Under the pieces are notes generated by a model, which worked only from the letters and a program-made list of their open reading frames with translations, had not been told where the DNA came from and did not search any database. A stretch of 64,000 nucleotides of DNA, from assembly GCF_001238275.1 (NCBI RefSeq), contig NZ_LGTB01000030.1, positions 57,032-121,031 of the forward strand. Reading direction: 5' to 3'. The position numbers and the translations under genes are program-made. Source of the stretch: Bradyrhizobium viridifuturi (lineage in GTDB: Bacteria > Pseudomonadota > Alphaproteobacteria > Rhizobiales > Xanthobacteraceae). Position 1 is the first letter of the stretch. Each line of letters starts with the position of its first letter. Positions 43,942-52,648 of the stretch are shown here, piece after piece.

Positions 43942-45246
43942 ATGACCGTGACAGATATCGCGACCCGGACCTACAACCACGGCTGGCGGCTCGACCCGAT
44001 CGTGCGCAGCCTGCTCGACACCGATTTCTACAAGCTGTTGATGCTGCAGATGATCCGGGAATGCTATCCGGACACCCGCACGACCTTTTCGGTGATCAAC
44101 CGCTCGACCCATATCAAGCTCGCCGAGGTCATCGACGAGGGCGAGCTGCGCGCCCAGCTCGACCACGCCCGCACCATCCGCTTTTCCAAGAAGGAACTGA
44201 TCTGGCTCGCCGGCAACACGTTCTACGGCAAGACCCAGATGTTCTCGCCCGATTTCATCAACTGGCTCTCGACCTTCCGCCTGCCCGAATACGAGCTGCA
44301 CAAGGTCGACGGCCAGTATGAGCTGCATTTCCACGGCCCGTGGACCCACACCACGATGTGGGAGATCCCGGCACTCGCGATCCTCAACGAGCTGCGCTCG
44401 CGCGCTGCCACCAAGACCTATGGCCGTTTCGCGCTCGACGTGCTCTACGCCCGCGCCAAGGCCAAGCTGTGGGCCAAGGTCGAACGGCTGCGCAAGCTGG
44501 ATGGATTGCGGCTGTCCGATTTCGGCACGCGCCGCCGCCACGGTTTCCTGTGGCAGCGCTGGTGCGTCGAGGCGGTGAAGGAAGGCCTCGGCCCGTCCTT
44601 CACCGGAACCTCCAACGTGCTGCTGGCGATGGACAACGACCTCGAGGCGATCGGCACCAACGCGCACGAACTGCCGATGGTCGCCGCGGCGCTCGCCAAT
44701 GACGACGAGGCGCTGCGCTGGGCGCCCTATCGCATCCTCGACCAGTGGCGCCACACCTATGGCGGCAACCTCCTGATCGCGCTGCCCGACGCCTTCGGCA
44801 CCAAGCCGTTCCTGCGCGACGCGCCGGACTGGGTCGCCGACTGGACCGGGTTTCGTCCCGACAGCGCGCCGCCAATCACCGCCGGCGAAGAGATCATCAA
44901 ATGGTGGAAGCAGAAGGGCCGCGACCCGAAGGAGAAGCTTTTGGTGTTCTCCGACGCGATGGATGTCGGCTCGATCGAGGAGACATTCCATCACTTCAAG
45001 GGTCGCGTGCGCGTCAGCTTCGGCTGGGGCACCAACCTTACCAATGATTTCGTCGGCTGCGCCCCCGACGGCACCGCCGAGCTCGATCCGATCTCGATCG
45101 TCTGCAAGGTGACGTCGGTCGACGGACGTCCGGCCGTGAAGCTCTCCGACAATCCGGAGAAGGCGACCGGCATCCCCTCGGAGGTCGAGCGCTATTTGCG
45201 CGTGTTCGGCAATGTCGGCCGCGTTCGCACCGCAGTTCACGTCTAA
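43942..45246 (+). CDS. pncB: Nicotinate phosphoribosyltransferase
   Basis: The 434-residue enzyme starts at ATG 43942 (MTVTDIATRTYNHGW), chosen over an upstream in-frame ATG because SLLDTDFYKLLMLQ is the usual PncB N-terminal region. TGTSNVLLAMDNDLEAIGTNAHELPM carries the histidine (NAHE) that is phosphorylated in the family, and FGWGTNLTNDF is the phosphoribosyl-binding loop (each shown in part here). It makes nicotinate mononucleotide from nicotinate and PRPP for NAD salvage. It sits 60 bases after nicB on the same strand, so it could share control with nicotinate breakdown. Confidence 0.92.
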   Translation: MTVTDIATRTYNHGWRLDPIVRSLLDTDFYKLLMLQMIRECYPDTRTTFSVINRSTHIKLAEVIDEGELRAQLDHARTIRFSKKELIWLAGNTFYGKTQMFSPDFINWLSTFRLPEYELHKVDGQYELHFHGPWTHTTMWEIPALAILNELRSRAATKTYGRFALDVLYARAKAKLWAKVERLRKLDGLRLSDFGTRRRHGFLWQRWCVEAVKEGLGPSFTGTSNVLLAMDNDLEAIGTNAHELPMVAAALANDDEALRWAPYRILDQWRHTYGGNLLIALPDAFGTKPFLRDAPDWVADWTGFRPDSAPPITAGEEIIKWWKQKGRDPKEKLLVFSDAMDVGSIEETFHHFKGRVRVSFGWGTNLTNDFVGCAPDGTAELDPISIVCKVTSVDGRPAVKLSDNPEKATGIPSEVERYLRVFGNVGRVRTAVHV

Positions 45247-45290
45247 TCTTCGGACTCACCATTTTCATCGACTGACCTGACGAGCTTCGC

Positions 45291-46585
45291 ATGCCCGCAC
45301 CCAAGCCGCCTGCCTTCGAAACCCTGAGCCTGCATGCCGGCCAGCGGCCCGATCCCTTAACCGGCGCACGCGCGGTTCCGATCTATCAGACCACGTCCTA
45401 CGTGTTCCAGGACGCCGACCACGCCGCAGCGCTTTTCAACCTGGAACGCGCCGGCCATATCTACACGCGGATCTCCAACCCGACGACCGCGGTGCTGGAG
45501 GAGCGCATCGCCGCGCTCGAATGCGGCGTCGGCGCGATCTGCACCGCGAGCGGCATGGCCGCGATGCATCTTGCGATCGCAACCCTGCTCACGCCGGCGA
45601 CCATATCGTCGCCTCCGCCTCACTCTATGGCGGCACCATCAATCTCCTCGCACATACGCTGCCGCGGTTCGGCATCACCACGACCTTCGTGAAGCCGCGC
45701 GCGCTGGACGAATTCCGCGCCGCGATCAGGCCGAACACAAGGCTCGTGATCGGCGAGACCATCGGCAATCCCGGCCTCGAGGTGTTCGATATCCCTGCGG
45801 TGGCGCAGGTCGCGCATGATGCGAAGATCCCACTGTTGATCGACAACACCTTCGCGACGCCGTATCTGAGCCAGCCGATCGAGCTCGGCGCCGACATCAC
45901 GATGAACTCGGCGACCAAGTGGATGGGCGGCCACGGCATCGCGATCGGCGGCGTCATCGTCGACGGCGGCCGGTTCGACTGGCGCGGCTCCGGCAAATTC
46001 CCGCAGCTGACCGAGCCCTATGCCGGCTATCACGGCATCGTCTTCGACGAGCAGTTCGGCAAGGCCGCCTTCATCATGCGCGCCCGCACCGAGGGCCTGC
46101 GCGATTTCGGCGCCTGCCTGTCGCCGACCAATGCGTTCCAGCTGCTGCAGGGCATCGAGACGCTCGGCGTCCGCATGGACCGCCACGTCAGCAACACCCA
46201 TAAGGTGCTGGATTTCCTCACCGCGAACAAGGCGGTCGACTGGGTGCTGCATCCGTCGCTGGAGACGCATCCGGACTACGCGCTGGCCAAGAAGCTGCTG
46301 CCGCGCGGCGCCGGCTCGATCATCAGCTTCGGCATCAAGGGCGGCCGCGCCGCCGGCAAGAAGTTCATCGAGCAGCTGAAGCTGATCAGCCATCTCGCCA
46401 ATGTCGGCGACGCCAAGACGCTGGTGATCCACCCCGCCAGCACCACGCATCAGCAGATGGACGCCGAACAGCTCAAGGCCGCCGGCATCGGCGAAGAGCT
46501 GGTGCGGCTGTCGGTCGGCATCGAAACCGCCGACGATATCACCGACGATCTCGGCCAGGCGCTGCGCGCCTCGCAAAGGACTTAA
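45291..46585 (+). CDS. O-acetylhomoserine/O-succinylhomoserine sulfhydrylase (MetY/MetZ type), broken by one frameshift
   Basis: Two frames make a 431-residue PLP enzyme of the Cys/Met metabolism family. The first (MPAPKPPAFETLSLHAGQ) includes YQTTSYVF and YTRISNPT, and breaks near 45593. One added base restores AGDHIVASASLYGGT, and the second frame has LLIDNTFATPYL, the PLP-lysine motif SATKWMGGHG and the C-terminal HPASTTHQQM. 1295 + 1 bases is a multiple of three. The family forms homocysteine from activated homoserine and sulfide. The total length and HPASTTHQQM ending favour MetY (O-acetylhomoserine). It is followed four bases later by an alpha/beta hydrolase. Confidence 0.87.
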
Positions 46586-46589
46586 GGCC

Positions 46590-47369
46590 ATGCAGCTTTC
46601 AGTGAACGGGGCAGACACCTTCATCGCGACCGGCGGCAAGCCGTTCGACCCATCGCTGCCGGCTGTCGTGATGATCCACGGCGCCGGCTTCGACTCCTCG
46701 ACCTGGGCACTGCACAGCCGCTGGTTCGCCCATCATGGCTATTCCGTGCTGGCACCCGATTTGCCCGGCCACGGCCGCTCCGCCGGCAAGCCGCTTGCGA
46801 CCATCGCCGAGATGGCCGACTGGATCGCGGCGCTGATATCAGCGGCCGGTGCGTCGAAGGCGCGGCTGATCGGCCATTCGATGGGCTCGCTGATCGCGAT
46901 CGAGACCTCGGCGCGGCATCCCGACAAGGTCTCCGGCCTCGCGCTGATCGGCACCGCCGCGACCATGACGGTCGGACCCGACCTCCTGAAGGCCGCCGAG
47001 GCCAATGACGTCGCCGCGATCGACATGGTCTCGATCTGGGGCCTCGGCTTCAAGGCCGAGCTCGGCGGCAGCCTAGCGCCCGGCCTGTGGATGCACCAGG
47101 GCGCGCAGCGTGTGCTGCAGGAGGCCAAGCCCGGCGTGCTCTACAACGACCTCAACGCCTGCAACGCCTACCAAAACGCGCTCGCGGCCGCTGCCGCGGT
47201 CAAGGTGCCGGCGACCTTCGTCCTCGGCGAGCGCGACATGATGACCCCGGCCAAGGCCGGCAAGGCCCTCGCCGCCGCGACGCCGAACGCGCGGACCGTC
47301 GTGCTGCCGGGCGCCGGCCACATGATGATGGTCGAGACGCCGGACGAACTGCTGGCAGCGCTGCAGTAG
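46590..47369 (+). CDS. Alpha/beta hydrolase
   Basis: The 259-residue hydrolase has the oxyanion region MIHGAGFDSSTW, the nucleophile elbow GHSMGS (Ser near residue 92), the acid region LGERDMMTP near 212 and the catalytic histidine in GAGHMMMVE near 246. The fold is intact, but the substrate (ester, thioester or other) cannot be read from sequence. It is four bases from the sulfhydrylase stop, so it is probably co-transcribed with it. Confidence 0.85.
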   Translation: MQLSVNGADTFIATGGKPFDPSLPAVVMIHGAGFDSSTWALHSRWFAHHGYSVLAPDLPGHGRSAGKPLATIAEMADWIAALISAAGASKARLIGHSMGSLIAIETSARHPDKVSGLALIGTAATMTVGPDLLKAAEANDVAAIDMVSIWGLGFKAELGGSLAPGLWMHQGAQRVLQEAKPGVLYNDLNACNAYQNALAAAAAVKVPATFVLGERDMMTPAKAGKALAAATPNARTVVLPGAGHMMMVETPDELLAALQ

Positions 47370-47382
47370 GGCCGCCGCGAAG

Positions 47383-47405
47383 CCTTCTCCCGCTGTGGGA
47401 GAAGG
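47383..47405. terminator. Hairpin after the alpha/beta hydrolase (repeat family B)
   Basis: CCTTCTCCC (47383-47391) and GGGAGAAGG (47397-47405) form a perfect nine-base stem with a GCTGT loop. The same arms recur at 51780-51802. It begins 14 bases after the hydrolase stop in a 303-base convergent gap (47370-47672). The rest of the gap is visibly richer in A and T and holds no gene that I can support. Confidence 0.6.
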
Positions 47406-47672
47406 TGGCGTGCAGCGACAGTCCCCAAAATATCGAAAACAACCCCATGCAAAGGTGCCGGCCGACCGCCGGCACCCGGACAAGCAACTTGACACGTCGG
47501 GCAAATCAGCGATATCTTCTATTATTCCGAAATTTCACAAACAGCGTACGGCGTCCACCGCGATCGCGACTGACTATTCTCACCCACCATGCCTGCACGG
47601 AAAATCATACGGGCGCCGAAATGACGCCCGCATAAGGATTTGCCCACCTTGCCGGCAGCCATCAGGTCGTCG

Positions 47673-50124
47673 TCAGTCGGACAATCCCTTCTTCAACGCC
47701 GCTGACTTGCGAGCTTGTTCGGCAGCGTCGATGTCCGCTCTCTTCGTTTCCTTCAATTCAATCGTCACCGCGGCGATCTTGCCGCTAAACTTGAATGGGA
47801 CCTTGTAGGCCTCGGTGACAGGCGTGCCTTCATCCATTCCCACGTCAGTCCCTTCGTCCGCCGAAAAGCCACAGCACTGGGTTTTGTCGATCCGACCGAC
47901 GGCGACGTTCTGGTCATTGACGAAGAGTGTTCCCGTTCCACCCTTGCCGACTCCACCGCCATCATAGGCGAACTCGAAGCGGATAGTTGCTTTCCCCGGA
48001 GCAAGTGCCTGTTTCGATGTCACCGTGTAGCGCTGCAGACCAAGCCAATTGTAAGTGTACGTTGCTTGCCGTCCTTGATGTACAAGCTCCAGCCGCCGAA
48101 GCGTCCGGCTTGGGCCAAGATGACGCCGTCCGCGCCCTGCTTTGGAATGTCCACCTCGGCGGTGATTGTATGCGAGCGGTTCTTTATGTTGATGAAGACA
48201 TTCTCGGACATGCCGGTCATTCCCTCGTGCACCGTCAGCGAGGTGCGACCGGCCATCAGGTCAGGCCGTCCGACGAGAGCGGGATTCAACCGCTCCAAGG
48301 TTCGGTCATCGAGTGGCAGCACCTGGTATTTGACCGCTTCCGTCAAGAAGACGTCTTGCAGCTGCTTTAGCTTGTCGGGATTCGCTGCAGCGAGGTCATT
48401 CGCCAGGCTGAAATCCGACCGCGTATCGTAGAGCTCCCACTTGTCATTTTCGAACGTTGCGCGAGGCTTGTACTCCCACGGTGCCCGGTGAACAGTGCCG
48501 GCCAACCAACCATCGCTGTAGACGGCGCGATTGCCAAAAATCTCGAAGTACTGCGTCGTATGCCTGCTTGCAGCCTTGGTATCCGCGAACGTGTAGGCCA
48601 GGCTCACGCCTTCGATCGGTGTCTGTATTGTTCCGTTCACGCTCTTCGGTTCGGGCAGGCCCGCCGCTTCCAGGATCGTCGGTGCGATATCGACGACGTG
48701 GTGCCATTGCGAGCGTATCTCACCCTTTGCCGCGATCCCTTTCGGCCAATGGACGATCATTGGATTGCGGGTACCGCCGTAGCTGGATGCGACCTGCTTC
48801 GTCCATTGGAACGGTGTGTCACCCGCGACCGCCCATCCAGCAGCGTAGTGCGGATAGGTGGTCGGACTACCAAGCTCGTCGTAATGCTTGAGAATGTCCT
48901 GGACCGTCTCCTGCACTCCGTTGAAGTAGGTCATCTCGTTAAAGAGACCGCTCATCCCTCCTTCGGCACTCGCGCCGTTGTCTCCCACGATGTAGAAGAT
49001 CAGCGTGTTATCGAGCTGACCGGTCGCTTTGATGGCTTCAACCAGTCGCCCGGCCTCGGTGTCGGCATACTCGCCAAACCCGGCAAAAACCTCCATCTGG
49101 CGTGAAAACACCTTCTTCTCATCCGGGGTCAGTGCGCTCCAATCTTTGATGGCTTCCGGCTTCCGCGCGAGCTTCGTACCAGCGGGCACCACGCCCAACT
49201 TGATTTGGCGGGCCAGCGTCTCGTCACGAAGGCTGTCCCAACCCTGGTCGAACTTGCCCTTGTATTTGGCAATCCACTCCTTCGGCACATGGTGCGGTGC
49301 ATGGGTGGCGCCGGGCGCGAAGTAGATGAAGAACGGCTTGTCAGGCGTCAGGGACTTCTCGGATTGCACCCACTTGATCGCCTGGTTGGTCATGTCCGTC
49401 ATGAAGTGGTAGTTCGGATCCTTCGGCGGCTCCACCTGCGTCATGCCGTCATAGATCAGCGGCGCCCACTGATTTGTCTCTCCGCCGATAAAGCCATAAA
49501 ACTTGTCGAAGCCCTGACGGGTCGGCCAGCGGTCGGTTGGGCCCGACGGACTGACCTCCCAGGCGGCCGTTTCGTGTGACTTGCCGAAGGCGCGGTGCTG
49601 TAGCCGTTCAGCCGCAGCATCTCTGCGACCGAGGCAACGCTGTTGGGGCGTTGTCCCGTTTGCCCGGGGAAGCTCGTGGCTGTCTCTGCTATCGAGCCAA
49701 AATTGTTCGTGTGGTGGTTGCGACCGGTGAGCAGCGCCGCACGCGTCGGCGAACACAGCGCAGTCGTATGAAATTCGTTGTAGCGCAGACCTTCGTTGGC
49801 AAGGCGCTCTGCTGTCGGCATGCGGATCGGGCCGCCGAAGGCGCTCGACTGGCCGAAGCCCATATCGTCGATCAGCACAATGAGGACGTTCGGCGCGTTA
49901 CCTGGTGCCTTGACCTCGAACCGCGGCGGCGGCACAGCATTCCGCGCGTCCAGCACAGTGCTATGCGGGTACTGAGGCTCCGGAATGGGCAACACCGTGC
50001 GGTCGGTCGGGAGCACAATGCCAGCCGGCGCGGCCTGCTGGGCAGCGACGAGCGCGGTCGTCGAAAGCAGGCCAACGATCAGCATCGGGATGCCAAGTCC
50101 AACGGTCTTCGCTGTTCGTGTCAT
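47673..50124 (-). CDS. Arylsulfatase (Cys-type, formylglycine-dependent), broken by two frameshifts
   Basis: Three frames join to an ~817-residue exported sulfatase. The first has a signal peptide (LGIPMLIVGLLSTTALVAAQ), metal-binding LIDDMGFG near residue 85, and the maturation motif C124-S-P-T-R in TALCSPTRAALLTGRN. It breaks near 49590; one added base gives FGKSHETAAWEVSPSGP. The middle frame contains the alkaline-phosphatase-like core (GDNGASAEGG, then WPKGIAAKGE). It breaks again near 48062, and one added base gives TYTYNWLGLQRYTV, leading to a C-terminal beta domain ending KKGLSD. 2452 + 2 bases is a multiple of three. It lies just downstream of a radical-SAM maturase gene that would convert C124 to formylglycine. 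Confidence 0.88.
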
Positions 50125-50246
50125 CGCCTTTTGCTCCGGTTCGGGGCCAAGTGTGAGAATATGGAACTACCTGTTTGTACGTCCCAAGCCTGTTGTCGTT
50201 GACGCAAATCAATGCCGTAGCCGGCCGACACCCTCGTTATCGGCCG

Positions 50247-51518
50247 TCAAGCGCGTGGCAGAACGGACTTCGCCTCCCGCCGAATGTCCCTGACCATCTG
50301 CTCGACTTCAGGGATCGCGTGCTTGAAAAAGCGCCGCAGGCCCGAGCAAAGATAGTTCAGCCCAGGCTCGCCTTCCGGTGTTCGGATCAAGCGATTACGC
50401 GGACATTCGCCCCAGCAGTCTGTCTTGAACGGGCATTCGCGACAATAACGCGGCAGCGTTTCCGATTTGGCGTAGCCGAATTTCACCTGCGTCGGGGAGA
50501 ACACCATTTGGTCGAGTGGCGTCTCACGCAGCGATCCCAGGCGGTGTTCGGGATAGACATAGTGATCGCACGAATAGAGCGAGCCGTCGTGCTCGATGGC
50601 GACGTTCTTGCCGCAGACTTCGCTGTAGATGCAGATTTGCGATGGCAGGCCGAGATGCTGCGCCACCAGCGTCTCGAATTGGCTGACCAGCACTTTCCCC
50701 AAGTCCTTGCGCACCCATTCGTCGAATACGCGCGACAGGAAGTAGCCGTATTCGTCGGGATCGACCGACCAATCCGTCACGACGGAACGAGGGTGACCAG
50801 GACGCGCTTCGGGACTGCCGAGGATCGGCAATTGCAACTGGTCGCGGGATTGCGGCGCATGCGTTTCGAAATCCTTCGGTTCGACGATCGGGATGAACTG
50901 GATCGCAGTCGAGTCGAGTTCGCGCCTGAGGAAGCGGTAGACATCGAGCGGACGTGAAGCATTGCCGCGGTGAACGCAAGTGAGCGTGTTGAAACGCACC
51001 CCGTGCTTGCGCAGCAGATTGGCGGCAGCCATCACCTTGTCGAAAGTCGGCGCACCGCCTTTGTTGACCCGGTATTTGTCATGTAGTTCGCGCGGACCGT
51101 CTATGCTGAGGCCGACCAGGAAGCGATTGTCCTTGAGGAACGCGGCCCAGCTTTCGTCAATCAGAACGCCGTTCGTCTGCAGGTCATTTTCGATGCGCTG
51201 ATTGGGCTTTGCGTATTTCTTCTGCAAGGCGACCACGCTGCGGAAAAAGTCGAGCCCGCGTAGTGTCGGTTCTCCGCCTTGCCACGAGAACACCACCTCC
51301 GGACCGGTCACGCCTTCGATGTACTGCCGGATGAACAGTTCGAGCGTCTCATCGCTCATCGATCCAGTGCCGGGCCCCTTTGGCAGCCGTTCCTTGCTCA
51401 AATAGAAGCAGTACTGGCAGTCGAGGTTGCAGGTCGAACCGGCGGGCTTCGCCATGACATGAAAAGACCGCCGAGCTTTGGCGCCGAGCTGCTGCGGGAT
51501 GCTGTACTTGTCTGCCAT
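50247..51518 (-). CDS. Anaerobic-type sulfatase-maturating enzyme (radical SAM, SPASM domain)
   Basis: The 423-residue enzyme has the radical SAM cluster C30-x3-C34-x2-C37 (STCNLDCQYCFYL) and a SAM-binding WQGGEPTLRG. The C-terminal SPASM cysteines are in CIYSEVCG, LYSCDHY and CRECPFKTDCWGECPRNR. The family oxidises a Cys or Ser in sulfatases to formylglycine without oxygen, in the cytoplasm before export. Start ATG 51518 (MADKYSIPQQ) is preferred to a 65-codon extension. It is upstream of the sulfatase on the same strand with a 122-base gap, an obvious functional pair. Confidence 0.9.
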   Translation of the reverse strand: MADKYSIPQQLGAKARRSFHVMAKPAGSTCNLDCQYCFYLSKERLPKGPGTGSMSDETLELFIRQYIEGVTGPEVVFSWQGGEPTLRGLDFFRSVVALQKKYAKPNQRIENDLQTNGVLIDESWAAFLKDNRFLVGLSIDGPRELHDKYRVNKGGAPTFDKVMAAANLLRKHGVRFNTLTCVHRGNASRPLDVYRFLRRELDSTAIQFIPIVEPKDFETHAPQSRDQLQLPILGSPEARPGHPRSVVTDWSVDPDEYGYFLSRVFDEWVRKDLGKVLVSQFETLVAQHLGLPSQICIYSEVCGKNVAIEHDGSLYSCDHYVYPEHRLGSLRETPLDQMVFSPTQVKFGYAKSETLPRYCRECPFKTDCWGECPRNRLIRTPEGEPGLNYLCSGLRRFFKHAIPEVEQMVRDIRREAKSVLPRA

Positions 51519-51980
51519 AGCGCTCAACCGAAGTCCGTTGCTACCCAGCAGTGGCCGGCGCCTCCTGTCAGGCCACGATATGGCGGGACCGGCTGGCCAA
51601 ATTGCGAGGCGTTGGACGCCCCAGCAAGCGTCAAAGCACGTGGGATAGCTTTGATTTAAGTCAAACTGCGCATCGTACCGTCTCGACGGCGCGGCTGCGG
51701 GTGCCTGCCACATGATGGTGGTCGCGTAGCCCGACGAGTTGCAGACCGCACTGCAATAGCGCTGCCGCGAACTCCCCTTCCTTCTCCCCTTGTGGGAGAA
51801 GGGGGCGCGGACGCAATCCGCGACGGATGAGGGGTTCTCTCAACAGGTGAACTCGCGGATTGCCCCCTCACCCGGCTTCAGTTCGCTTCGTTGTCTGTGC
51901 CCCATGCACGATCGCCGGGTATTGTTTCCGCGGGTCGATAGCGAGCAGCGGCGAAAGAGGAGTGCCTGACTGGAGCTGGC
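51519..51980. other. Intergenic region with repeat family B copy
   Basis: This 462-base region holds no gene I can support. The hairpin CCTTCTCCC (51780-51788) / GGGAGAAGG (51794-51802) has the same arms as 47383-47405. It continues into GATGAGGGGTTCTCTCAACAG and GTGAACTCGCGGATTGCC, then CCCTCACCCGGCTTCAG near 51865-51881, which closely match 52643-52700. The left part (51519-51660) is comparatively AT-rich and should carry the maturase promoter. Confidence 0.6.
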
Positions 51981-52160
51981 CTAAATCGGAAGGTTATCCG
52001 TCAATCCAGGCGGAGGGTCACCGAGCTCGGACCTTTCCTTCAGCAGCAGCTCCTTCTCGGCCTGGTACCAGAACGTATCCATATTGCCAGCCGGCTCGCC
52101 AGCTTCCTTCCAGAGTTGATATGCTTTCGTACGAATCTCTTGTTCAGTTGGCCCCGACAT
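51981..52160 (-). CDS. Small DUF2934 family protein
   Basis: The 59-residue protein (MSGPTEQEIRTKAYQLW) matches DUF2934 by the pattern IRTKAYQLWKEAGEPAGN, then FWYQAEKEL. The family is widespread in Rhizobiales and has no known function; a stress link is often assumed. ATG 52160 is used; a TTG lies one codon upstream. It follows csbD on the same strand after a terminator hairpin, so it is probably transcribed separately. Confidence 0.72.
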   Translation of the reverse strand: MSGPTEQEIRTKAYQLWKEAGEPAGNMDTFWYQAEKELLLKERSELGDPPPGLTDNLPI

Positions 52161-52197
52161 CAATTGCTCCGGAAATAGCCCCGATTCTGAAAAGCGA

Positions 52198-52222
52198 AGG
52201 GCCCTGCCTTACACAGGGCCCT
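52198..52222 (-). terminator. Rho-independent terminator after csbD
   Basis: AGGGCCCTG and CAGGGCCCT form a perfect nine-base stem around a seven-base loop (52207-52213), just after the csbD stop on the minus strand. Read in that direction the stem is followed by TCGCTTTTC, a short U-rich stretch. It lies between csbD and the DUF2934 gene. Confidence 0.75.
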
Positions 52223-52229
52223 CCGGGTT

Positions 52230-52433
52230 TTACCACTTTTGGCGACCGTACCAGTCGTTTACTTCTTTTTGCGCCTGGTCCTTGGCGTAACCGTAACGTT
52301 GCTGCAGCCGACCTTCAAGTTGGTCTTGCTTGCCGGCGATCACGTCGAGATCGTCGTCAGTCAGCTTACCCCACTGCTCCTTGACCTTGCCCTTAACCTG
52401 CTTCCAGTTGCCTTCAACGCGATTCCAATCCAT
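52230..52433 (-). CDS. CsbD family stress protein
   Basis: The 67-residue protein (MDWNRVEGNWKQVKGKVKEQWG) has the CsbD pattern with repeated KGKVKEQWGKLTDDDLDVIAGK and a C-terminal Q-rich helix ending DWYGRQKW. Members are small, hydrophilic and often induced by general stress; their mechanism is unknown. A strong AAGGAGG ribosome-binding site lies seven bases before ATG 52433, consistent with high expression, and a terminator follows. Confidence 0.88.
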   Translation of the reverse strand: MDWNRVEGNWKQVKGKVKEQWGKLTDDDLDVIAGKQDQLEGRLQQRYGYAKDQAQKEVNDWYGRQKW

Positions 52434-52648
52434 CGCTAGCCTCCTTTGCGAGTAATGGATAGGCAACTAGGCTTGGCTATGGTCGTTCCTACCGACGCTG
52501 CGTCACATTGGCTACAAGGGACGTTGTGTTTCAAAGTGAACATAGGAACGCCTCACTCAGTCGGCGAGGTAAGGCAATCAGCTGCCGTCCATCTTGCGAC
52601 ATTGCGACAGAAATCTGGATCGTACGCCCGTGGCTAGCGGATGAGGAG

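Noticed and set aside
43930..45240. A 436-codon minus-strand frame
   Set aside because: It is the antisense shadow of pncB, whose active-site motifs are intact on the plus strand.
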